The notes beneath the pieces were generated by a model that was not told the origin of the DNA, did not search any database, and was given only the letters and a program-made list of their open reading frames with translations. Of a stretch of 7,042 bases of DNA, positions 1 to 5,061 are shown piece after piece; the stretch's first letter is position 1; every line of letters starts with the position of its first letter. Origin of the DNA: Clostridiales bacterium (lineage in GTDB: Bacteria; Bacillota; Sulfobacillia; UBA995); assembly GCA_003517845.1 (NCBI GenBank), contig DOZU01000015.1, positions 1 to 7,042 of the forward strand, read 5' to 3'. Both the position numbers and the translations under genes were made by a program.

Positions 1-870
1 ACGGAAGAGCAGAAGAAGAAGTGGATTCCCATGTTCTGCGGTGACGACGTGAAGATCGGCGCCATGGCGCTCACCGAGCCGGAAGCGGGGTCCGATGCCC
101 AGGCGGTGAAGACCATCGCCCGTCAGGAAGGCGATTCCTGGGTGCTCAGCGGCAAGAAGTGCTTCATAACCAACGGCGGCATTGCGGATCTGCATGTGGT
201 GTTCGCCACCACCGACCCGAGCCTGGGCTGGGCAGGGCTGGCGGCTTTCGTGATCGAAGCGGGAACGCCCGGCCTGACCATGGGGAAGAAGGAGAAGAAA
301 CTCGGGGTCAGGGCGTCTCACACCGCCGAGCTGTTCCTCGATGATTGCCGCATCCCGCTCGAAAACCAGCTCGGGTTCACCCCCGGCTCGGGACCGTCCG
401 GGTTCGGGGCCCTGGGAGCCCTGAAGATGCTCGAGCACACTCGACCGGGCGTAGGTATCGCGGCGGTGGGCGTCGCCCGGGCGGCCTATGAGTTCGCGCT
501 GGACTACGCCCAGAAGCGGGTTCAGTTCGGCAAACCGATCATCACCAAGCAGGCAATATCATTCGTCCTGGCAGACATGGCGACTTCCATCGACGCCGCC
601 CGGCTCCTGTGCTGGCGCGCCGGCTGGTTGCAGCGGGAGAACCTGCCGATGCGCAACGCGGAGGGCAGCATGGCCAAGCTCTTCGCGGGTGATACGGCCA
701 TGGCGGTGACCACCCAGGCCGTGCAGGTCCTCGGCGGCTACGGTTACATGAAGGATTTCCCCGTCGAGAAGTGGATGCGGGATGCGAAGATCTATCAGAT
801 CTGGGAAGGTACGGCGGAAATCCAGCGCCTGGTCGTCTCCCGGGCGATCGCCGGCCGCGGTTTCTTCTAG
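1..870 (+). CDS. acyl-CoA dehydrogenase, C-terminal 289 residues (5' end outside window)
   Basis: FAD-dependent enzyme that introduces the alpha-beta double bond into an acyl-CoA and passes electrons to electron-transfer flavoprotein in the cytoplasm. The frame is open from base 1, so the ATG at 31 is internal; about 100 N-terminal residues of a usual 380-400 are missing. Visible family motifs, numbered from base 1: the flavin/substrate strand motif ALTEPEAGSD (23-32), KCFITNGG (53-60), RIPLENQLG (117-125), the helical C-terminal domain with KRVQFGKPI (172-180), QVLGGYGYM (242-250), and the IYQIWEGTAEIQR block (264-276) whose Glu269 aligns with the catalytic base of medium-chain acyl-CoA dehydrogenase. 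All of this argues for an active enzyme. Chain-length or ring specificity cannot be read from this part. An enoyl-CoA hydratase follows in the same orientation, which fits consecutive beta-oxidation steps. Family certain; substrate unknown. Confidence 0.96.
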   Translation, partial: TEEQKKKWIPMFCGDDVKIGAMALTEPEAGSDAQAVKTIARQEGDSWVLSGKKCFITNGGIADLHVVFATTDPSLGWAGLAAFVIEAGTPGLTMGKKEKKLGVRASHTAELFLDDCRIPLENQLGFTPGSGPSGFGALGALKMLEHTRPGVGIAAVGVARAAYEFALDYAQKRVQFGKPIITKQAISFVLADMATSIDAARLLCWRAGWLQRENLPMRNAEGSMAKLFAGDTAMAVTTQAVQVLGGYGYMKDFPVEKWMRDAKIYQIWEGTAEIQRLVVSRAIAGRGFF

Positions 871-898
871 GCCTCTCGGACACCGGCTGAAAAGGGGG

Positions 899-942
899 GG
901 GCGCCGCCCACCGGCGGATGATGGCCGGGCAGGACGGCGCCC
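899..942 (+). other. GC-rich hairpin in the gap between acyl-CoA dehydrogenase and enoyl-CoA hydratase
   Basis: GGGCGCCG at 899-906 is the exact reverse complement of CGGCGCCC at 935-942. Inside it, GCCC (906-909) and GGGC (927-930) offer an alternative inner pairing. The downstream strand reads GTCCCTTCTGG, with no real T-tract, so this is not a convincing intrinsic terminator. It may stabilise an mRNA 3' end or be a processing site in the 178-base gap (871-1048). I saw no good promoter and no other coding frame in that gap. Confidence 0.35.
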
Positions 943-1048
943 GTCCCTTCTGGAGGAGGCCGCTCGCGCCAGGAGGTCAGGGACCGGCGGGGCCCGAATA
1001 AGGTTCCCACGAATGGCCCGGATACTAGCTGGAGGGAGTGATAGCTCC

Positions 1049-1849
1049 GTGGCGCTGTCGTTTTTCGAGGTCAATCGCGACGAGGCGGTCGGAGTAGTAG
1101 TCATGAACCGGCCCCCGGTCAATGCGCTGTCTGGCGCGCTGCTGGAGGAGTTCGCCGGGGTGCTAGACGCCATGGAAGGCGACGCGCAGGTCCGAGCGAT
1201 CCTGCTCACCGCGGGCGAGGACATCCGCACCCGATCGGCCAAGTTTTTCTGCGCCGGTGCGGACATCAAGGAGTTCGGGGAGACCTTCTTCAGCGGGCGC
1301 GCCGGCGCGGCGGTGCAGCGGGGCGCGGCCTTCCTCACCCGCTTGCAGCGGTTCCCCAAGCCGGTGGTAGTAGCGATCAACGGCAACGCGCTTGGGGGAG
1401 GCTGCGAGCTGGTGATGGCCGCTCACTTGCGCGTCCTCGCGGCCGAGGCCTGGCTGGGGCAGCCGGAGATCCGGCTCGGCATCATCCCCGGCTATGGCGG
1501 GACGCAACGCCTGCCCCGGCTGATGGGACGCGGGCTCGCGCTCGAATACCTCCTCACCGGGGAAAACATCTCCGCGGACTTGGCCCTGCGGACAGGATTG
1601 GTCAATCAGGTCGTGCCGCTCGAGCAGTGCGTCCCGGCGGGGATGGCTCTGGCCCGCAAGCTGTCGGGATTGGCCCCCTTGGCCGCCCGCTATATCATCG
1701 AAGCCGTCAACGAAGGTCTCGATCGGGGTATCGATGACGGGATGAGCGCAGAACTCGACCGGATGGTCAAGGTGCTGGCAAGCGAGGACGCGGTGGAAGG
1801 CAGCATGGCGTTCGTCGAGAAGCGGCCAGCTCAGTTCAAGGGCAGGTAA
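1049..1849 (+). CDS. enoyl-CoA hydratase/isomerase family protein (crotonase)
   Basis: Hydrates trans-2-enoyl-CoA to 3-hydroxyacyl-CoA, the step after the acyl-CoA dehydrogenase encoded upstream. The chosen GTG at 1049 lies downstream of a GGAGGGAG ribosome site (1031-1038) and gives 266 residues, the usual size; the frame stays open upstream but that part shows no family similarity. Motifs: NRPPVNALS (20-28), the CoA/oxyanion segment FCAGADIKE (67-75), the second oxyanion segment GGGCEL (116-121), and QPEIRLGIIPGYGGTQRLP (138-156). Glu120 and Glu140 align with the two catalytic glutamates of rat mitochondrial hydratase (Glu144 and Glu164), so hydratase activity is favoured over an isomerase or dehalogenase relative. 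A small extension before FCAGADI (about residues 56-65) is slightly longer than usual. Only 33 bases separate it from the methyltransferase gene, so the two are probably co-transcribed. Confidence 0.93.
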   Translation: MALSFFEVNRDEAVGVVVMNRPPVNALSGALLEEFAGVLDAMEGDAQVRAILLTAGEDIRTRSAKFFCAGADIKEFGETFFSGRAGAAVQRGAAFLTRLQRFPKPVVVAINGNALGGGCELVMAAHLRVLAAEAWLGQPEIRLGIIPGYGGTQRLPRLMGRGLALEYLLTGENISADLALRTGLVNQVVPLEQCVPAGMALARKLSGLAPLAARYIIEAVNEGLDRGIDDGMSAELDRMVKVLASEDAVEGSMAFVEKRPAQFKGR

Positions 1850-1882
1850 CGTGACAGGGTGTTCGGGAGGTCGGGCAGTCCC

Positions 1883-2752
1883 ATGGCCCATGCGCAGGTC
1901 ACCACCGTCCTGAGTTCGGGGGGCCGGCAAGTCACCGTCGGCGGAGGCGGCCCCACGGTAATCATCGGCGAACGCATCAACCCCACCGGCCGCAAGGCAT
2001 TGGCGCGGGCGATCCAGTCCGGCGACCTGGAACCGGTCCTGGCGGAGGCGCGCCTGCAGGCGGAGTCCGGGGCCGCCGTGCTGGATGTGAACGTGGGAGT
2101 ACCCGGGCTCGACCAGACCGAATGGATGCCCCGGATAGTCGCGGCCATCCAGGACACGGTGGACATCCCGTTGTGTCTTGACAGCCCGGACCCTGACGCC
2201 CTGGCGGCCGGGTTGCGGGTGTACCGGGGGAGAGCATTGCTCAACTCCACCACCGCTGAACCCGCCATGCTGGATCGACTCATCCCCCTGGCCCGGGAGC
2301 ATCGCGCGGCATTGGTGTGCCTCCTGACCGACGAGGCCGGCATACCCGCCACCGCCGCCGGGAGGATGGCGCTCGCCGAACAGATCGTCCGCCGGGGGGA
2401 GCGCGAAGGCCTGACCGTGTCCGACCTGGTGCTGGATCCGGTCGTCCTGGCGGTGAGCGCCGATGCCGGGGCCGCCGCCGTCACCCTCGACACCATCGCC
2501 GCGCTGGTCGAAACCTACGGGGTGAATGTCACCGCCGGGGCGAGCAACGTATCTTTCGGTCTCCCCAACCGCGTGGACCTGACGGCGGCATTCCTCGTGC
2601 TGGCCATAAGGGAGGGTCTCAGTTGCCCCATCGCCGACCCCACCCACGGCGCGGTACGCCGGGCGGTCCTGGCGGCCGACCTGCTGCGCGGCCGCGACGG
2701 ATATGCGATGCGGTGGATCCGGGACCATCGACGTCACCCCGTCGCCCGTTGA
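1883..2752 (+). CDS. methyltetrahydrofolate:corrinoid methyltransferase-like protein (pterin-binding TIM barrel)
   Basis: Predicted cytoplasmic enzyme that exchanges a methyl group between methyltetrahydrofolate and a corrinoid cofactor on a partner protein, as AcsE (MeTr) does in the Wood-Ljungdahl pathway and as stand-alone homologues do beside corrinoid demethylation systems. The ATG at 1883 follows GGAGG at 1866-1870 and gives 289 residues; a GTG at 1859 would add eight unconserved residues. Pterin-binding hallmarks: IIGERINPTGRK (27-38), LDVNVG (67-72), LCLDS (97-101), LLNSTTAE (119-126), VLDPVVL (183-189), GASNVSFGLPNR (219-230). Asp100, Asn121, Asp185 and Asn222 sit where Moorella MeTr has its pterin-contacting and catalytic Asp75, Asn96, Asp160 and Asn199. 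The GERINPTGRK form and the roughly 25-residue N-terminal extension resemble the stand-alone methyltetrahydrofolate cobalamin methyltransferases more than classical AcsE. It is not a typical FolP: a dihydropteroate synthase role is less likely. No corrinoid-protein gene is visible. The mgtE promoter overlaps its stop codon. Confidence 0.87.
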   Translation: MAHAQVTTVLSSGGRQVTVGGGGPTVIIGERINPTGRKALARAIQSGDLEPVLAEARLQAESGAAVLDVNVGVPGLDQTEWMPRIVAAIQDTVDIPLCLDSPDPDALAAGLRVYRGRALLNSTTAEPAMLDRLIPLAREHRAALVCLLTDEAGIPATAAGRMALAEQIVRRGEREGLTVSDLVLDPVVLAVSADAGAAAVTLDTIAALVETYGVNVTAGASNVSFGLPNRVDLTAAFLVLAIREGLSCPIADPTHGAVRRAVLAADLLRGRDGYAMRWIRDHRRHPVAR

Positions 2753-2777
2753 GTTTCGCGCTATCCGGGAGTATAAT
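2749..2777 (+). promoter_or_regulatory. sigma70-type promoter for the mgtE leader
   Basis: TTGAGT at 2749-2754, a 17-base spacer, then a perfect TATAAT at 2772-2777. The -35 box overlaps the TGA stop of the methyltransferase gene (2750-2752). Transcription would begin near 2783-2785. This separates mgtE and its leader from the upstream operon as an independent unit, although read-through from upstream remains possible. Confidence 0.8.
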
Positions 2778-2783
2778 TCAGGA

Positions 2784-3010
2784 GGCTGCGCGGCAGACCC
2801 GCGTCGGCCGGGGAGGTGGAGCCGGTGGATAGTACCGACAGTAGCGGGAGTCCGCCCCGGCGAATCCCGGTCTCCCCGGTCCCCGTTGCCTGAGTCGAAG
2901 GTGACTGCCGAGGACCAGGCCGGGTAGAGCGCCGGCACTCCTCGGGCCGCCTGAGACCCCGTCCAGGTCCTGAACCGCGACGGCCAGGTCTTTGACGACC
3001 TGGCCGTTTC
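2784..3010 (+). promoter_or_regulatory. structured 5' leader of mgtE with terminal attenuator (candidate riboswitch or leader-peptide attenuator)
   Basis: About 258 bases lie between the predicted transcription start and the mgtE GTG. Pairings seen: CTGC 2786-2789 with GCAG 2793-2796; a long stem CCGGGGAG 2808-2815 with CTCCCCGG 2872-2879, enclosing small hairpins (CGGT 2823-2826 with ACCG 2834-2837; GCGG 2844-2847 with CCGC 2852-2855); AGTC 2893-2896 with GACT 2903-2906; CCGAGGA 2908-2914 with TCCTCGG 2939-2945, enclosing GCCGG/CCGGC; and the terminator at the end. CCAGGTC occurs twice (2963-2969 and 2984-2990), so two strands compete for GACCTGG (2997-3003), and GGACC (2912-2916) can pair with GGTCC (2966-2970): the makings of an antiterminator switch. 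I looked for the M-box (ykoK) magnesium riboswitch blocks, such as GGTGAGGCTCC and GACGCCAATGGGTCAACAG, and did not find them. The ligand or signal is unknown; magnesium is suggested only by the gene controlled. Confidence 0.6.
2825..2893 (+). CDS. candidate 22-residue leader peptide upstream of mgtE
   Basis: GTG at 2825 is preceded by GGAGGT (2812-2817), a near-perfect ribosome site at 8-base spacing, and is followed by 22 codons and a TGA at 2891-2893. The peptide starts VDSTDSSGSPPRR and continues with an IPVSPVPVA tail: two Asp, five Ser, five Pro and a Pro-Pro pair. Its ribosome site lies in the 5' strand of the main leader stem (2808-2815), and the 3' strand (2872-2879) lies inside the reading frame, so translation would open that stem. 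Short Pro/acidic-rich leader peptides such as MgtL control mgtA in enterobacteria by stalling or destabilising ribosomes when magnesium is low, so an analogous role is conceivable. Nothing here proves translation, and in GC-rich DNA such short frames arise by chance. Confidence 0.35.
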   Translation: MDSTDSSGSPPRRIPVSPVPVA

Positions 3011-3016
3011 CTGTTT
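2981..3016 (+). terminator. intrinsic terminator between the leader and mgtE (attenuator)
   Basis: CGGCCAGGTC (2981-2990) and GACCTGGCCG (2997-3006) form a perfect 10-bp stem with a 6-base loop TTTGAC, followed by TTTCCTGTTT (3007-3016). The tail is interrupted, so termination may be partial. It sits upstream of the mgtE ribosome site and downstream of the mgtE promoter, so it can only act as a switch for mgtE or as the end of a separate short RNA. Confidence 0.75.
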
Positions 3017-3041
3017 GCACCGGGAAGTAAGGAGGGAAACC

Positions 3042-4358
3042 GTGTCCATCCAAGAGACCCTCGAACGCGTGTTGCAGCAAGTCCGGGCTGGCATCCATCC
3101 CAGCGACCTCGCCGACCTGATAGACGAACTCAACGACCAGCAGAAACAGGAGTTGTTCGTGCTCCTATCCGATGCCGAGGCCGCGGCCATCATCCAGGAG
3201 ATGGAGGGCTTCGACCAGGCGGCCGTGCTACGGCTGCTCACCCGGCATCGGGCGTCCGCCATCCTCAAGGAGATGGCTGCCGATGACGCAGCCGACCTGG
3301 TGGGGGAGTTGCCCCCGGACGAGGCCCGGGAACTCCTGAACCTGATAGCGGGAGAGGAAGCCCAGGACATCAAGGAACTCCTGCGCTACCCCGAGGACAC
3401 CGCCGGCGGCCTGATGACCACCGAGTTCATCGCCTTGCCCGAGAACCTGACGATCAAACAAGCTTTCAACCGGTTGCGGCAACTGGCACCCAGTGCGGAA
3501 GTCGCCTATTACGTGTATGTGGTGGACCAGTCCGGCCGGCTGACCGGCGTCCTGTCGCTGCGCGACCTGATCGCCACCGGGGATGACGTGCCTCTGGCCG
3601 AGGTCATGCGGCGGAATCCGATGACCGTCCCCGTCGACCTGAACCAGGAGGAAGTGGCCCGGCTCGTTTCCCGCTATGACCTGCTCGCGGTGCCGGTAGT
3701 CGCGGCGGATGGACGTCTCCTGGGCGTGGTGACGGTCGACGACGTGCTCGACGTGATGGTGGAAGAGGCCACCGAAGATATCCTCCACCTTGGAGGGGCG
3801 GGAAGCGTCGAGATCACCAACATCCTGGCCATGCCCTTCACCGCTCTGGTCCGCCGCCGGCTTCCCTGGCTGCTCATATCGGTCGTGGGCGGGACGCTTT
3901 CCGGCGGGGTGATCAGCGCCTATGAAAGCGTCCTCCAATCGGTCATCACCCTTGCCGTGTTCATCCCCGTGATCATGGACCTGGGCGGCGCGGTCGGCAC
4001 CCAGTCCTCCACCATTGTAGTTCGGGCTCTATCCACCGGGCATCTCGCGTTCCGGGATGTAGGACGGTTTTTGTTACATGAACTCAAGGTCGGGAGCGCT
4101 CTGGGCCTGGGTTCCGGGCTGCTGGCAGGCGCGGTGGCCGTCCTGTGGAAGGGCCAACTGGAACTGGGCATCGTCGTGGCGTTATCCGCTTTCTGCGCGC
4201 TGACCCTGGCGGCAATGGTAGGTGCCGGCGTCCCCTTCGTCTGGCGCCTGCTGCGGGTGGACCCGGCGGTGGCCGCCTCGCCCTTCGTCACCGCGATCAA
4301 GGACATCACCGGGCTCTTGATCTACTTCGGTTTAGCGTCACTCTTGCTCGATCTTTAG
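3042..4358 (+). CDS. mgtE: magnesium channel/transporter MgtE
   Basis: Homodimeric inner-membrane channel that admits Mg2+ and is gated by Mg2+ binding to its cytoplasmic domains. GTG at 3042 has an ideal AAGGAGG site (3029-3035, spacing 6); a TTG at 3015 would lie in the terminator tail and is rejected. The 438 residues match the family length of about 450. Domain order: N-terminal helical superhelix domain (about 1-125) ending with YPEDTAGGLM (116-125); two CBS domains (about 130-245, with the second ending VVTVDDVLDVMVEEA); a plug-helix region; then five predicted membrane helices (about 272-436). The pore signature FIPVIMDLGGAVGTQSST (307-324) is present, and Asp421 in the last helix (TAIKDITGLLIYFG) corresponds to the ion-selectivity Asp432 of Thermus MgtE. 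The acidic residues expected of the Mg2+-sensing interface are abundant in the N and CBS domains. Expression is probably governed by the promoter, leader and attenuator upstream. Confidence 0.97.
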   Translation: MSIQETLERVLQQVRAGIHPSDLADLIDELNDQQKQELFVLLSDAEAAAIIQEMEGFDQAAVLRLLTRHRASAILKEMAADDAADLVGELPPDEARELLNLIAGEEAQDIKELLRYPEDTAGGLMTTEFIALPENLTIKQAFNRLRQLAPSAEVAYYVYVVDQSGRLTGVLSLRDLIATGDDVPLAEVMRRNPMTVPVDLNQEEVARLVSRYDLLAVPVVAADGRLLGVVTVDDVLDVMVEEATEDILHLGGAGSVEITNILAMPFTALVRRRLPWLLISVVGGTLSGGVISAYESVLQSVITLAVFIPVIMDLGGAVGTQSSTIVVRALSTGHLAFRDVGRFLLHELKVGSALGLGSGLLAGAVAVLWKGQLELGIVVALSAFCALTLAAMVGAGVPFVWRLLRVDPAVAASPFVTAIKDITGLLIYFGLASLLLDL

Positions 4359-4369
4359 TCGGTTTGCTG

Positions 4370-4389
4370 CAGGGGAGGCAACACCCCTG
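4370..4389 (+). other. small hairpin just after the mgtE stop, able to exchange with the neighbouring terminator stem
   Basis: CAGGGG (4370-4375) pairs with CCCCTG (4384-4389) around an 8-base loop. CCCCTGA (4384-4390) can instead pair with TCAGGGG (4403-4409) of the next hairpin. No T-tract follows on the plus strand, so efficient plus-strand termination here is doubtful; it may protect the mgtE mRNA end. Confidence 0.35.
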
Positions 4390-4391
4390 AC

Positions 4392-4435
4392 GACAAAAGC
4401 AATCAGGGGGCGACCACTTGCGGCTGCCCCCTGAT
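4392..4435 (-). terminator. intrinsic terminator of the tRNA-Arg gene, possibly shared with convergent mgtE
   Basis: ATCAGGGGGC (4402-4411) and GCCCCCTGAT (4426-4435) form a perfect 10-bp stem with a 14-base loop. Read on the minus strand, the stem is followed by TGCTTTTGTCG, a T-rich tail suited to termination of the tRNA transcript about 30 bases past its CCA. On the plus strand the hairpin is followed by CTTCAGC, so it would only weakly terminate mgtE. Confidence 0.65.
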
Positions 4436-4463
4436 CTTCAGCAATATGTGAACTATTAGATTC

Positions 4464-4539
4464 TGGTGCGCCTAGCAGGACTCGAACCTGCGCCACCGGC
4501 TCCGGAGGCCGGTGCTCTAATCCGCTGAGCTATAGGCGC
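4464..4539 (-). tRNA. tRNA-Arg, anticodon CCG, with encoded CCA
   Basis: Reading the minus strand from 4539: acceptor stem GCGCCTA pairs with TAGGCGC; T8 A9; D stem GCTC/GAGC around AGCGGATTA; anticodon stem CCGGC/GCCGG with loop CTCCGGA, giving anticodon CCG after the conserved T33; a 4-base variable loop; T stem GCAGG/CCTGC with loop TTCGAGT; discriminator A and an encoded CCA. The total is 76 bases with every stem fully paired. It decodes CGG, a frequent arginine codon in GC-rich genomes. It is convergent with mgtE and has its own promoter and terminator. Confidence 0.97.
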
Positions 4540-4560
4540 ACACGCCTTCTTCGTGACTCT

Positions 4561-4589
4561 ATTATAGCCGAACCCGGGCCATCGTGCAA
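4561..4589 (-). promoter_or_regulatory. sigma70-type promoter of tRNA-Arg
   Basis: On the minus strand, TTGCAC (4589-4584), a 17-base spacer, then a perfect TATAAT (4566-4561). The start point would fall near 4554, giving a 15-base leader before the mature tRNA. The -10 box is perfect, but the -35 box matches the consensus only in its TTG. Confidence 0.65.
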
Positions 4590-4681
4590 AGGTCCGAAGG
4601 TGATGGCAGCGACGAAAGACATCAGAGTTGGGTTTGAGGTCCCCTTGACCGCCGGGTAAGCATGAAATGAGATTGGAGTAA

Positions 4682-4954
4682 GAACAGCTCGGAAAGGAGG
4701 CCGCCGCCTTGGAGGCTCTTGCCGCGCTCGTGGACCTCCATCTGGCGGTAGTGCCCATCGGCCTCCTGGCAACATCGGCCCTTACCCTGGGTTTGCGTCT
4801 GGGCCTCTCATTCTACGACGCCGCCTACCTCGCCGTGGCCGAAGACCGCGGCATTCCGCTCATAACCGCTGATAAGCAACTCCTCGAGGTCGACTTACCC
4901 TGGATCCTGGGTCTTGACGACGTGCAACCTTACCTCGATCTGGGCTCCAGCTAG
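4682..4954 (+). pseudogene. VapC-like PIN-domain ribonuclease toxin remnant, N-terminal half missing
   Basis: The frame opens after a TAA at 4679-4681. The protein matches the C-terminal half of VapC-type PIN nucleases: an amphipathic helix, the motif LGLSFYDAAYLAVAEDRGIP, and LITADKQLLE, carrying two of the acidic residues that normally hold the catalytic metal (Asp in FYDAA and Asp in TAD). The first strand with its invariant Asp and the next conserved acidic residue are absent. About 90 residues are present against 125-140 in the family, and I found no matching N-terminal piece in other frames just upstream, nor a VapB antitoxin gene. A TTG at 4709 has a strong AAAGGAGG (4693-4700) at 8-base spacing, so an 81-residue product could be made, but it should lack nuclease activity. 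Most likely a decayed toxin gene next to a tRNA. The 142 bases between the tRNA and this frame hold only the tRNA promoter. Confidence 0.7.
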
Positions 4955-5061
4955 ACCGGCGGGGAGCGCGTAGCCCCTTTGCCCCGAGGGTTCCTCATCG
5001 CCGTCGGTGGGACTACCATAGCTTCTCGTCAAGGTCGGAAGGCTCATGGCCGGGGCGGTGT

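Noticed and set aside
782..1048. N-terminal extension of the enoyl-CoA hydratase frame back into the dehydrogenase gene
   Set aside because: The extension is Arg/Gly/Pro-rich with no crotonase similarity, overlaps a real gene, and GTG 1049 has a ribosome site and gives the normal protein length.
2886..2960. Resemblance of GGTGACTGCCGA and CCGCCTGAGAC to ZTP (pfl) riboswitch blocks
   Set aside because: The invariant GCCTGGGC-type block and the pseudoknot partners are not present, and the downstream gene is not a folate or purine gene; treated as chance in GC-rich RNA.
1163..3373. A 736-codon open frame on the minus strand across the hydratase, methyltransferase and start of mgtE
   Set aside because: It lies opposite three well-supported genes, crosses their intergenic control region, and its low-complexity Arg/Gly/Pro/Ser/His-rich composition resembles no family. 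Long antisense frames are expected opposite GC-biased codons.
4464..4539. tRNA 3' end as a phage or island attachment site
   Set aside because: I found no direct repeat of the tRNA 3' segment elsewhere in the window and no integrase.
4955..5061. Possible terminator GGGG...CCCCTTT (4961-4980) after the PIN remnant, or one for the ATPase operon on the minus strand
   Set aside because: The stem is only four base pairs, and no stable hairpin with a T-tail was seen on the minus strand.
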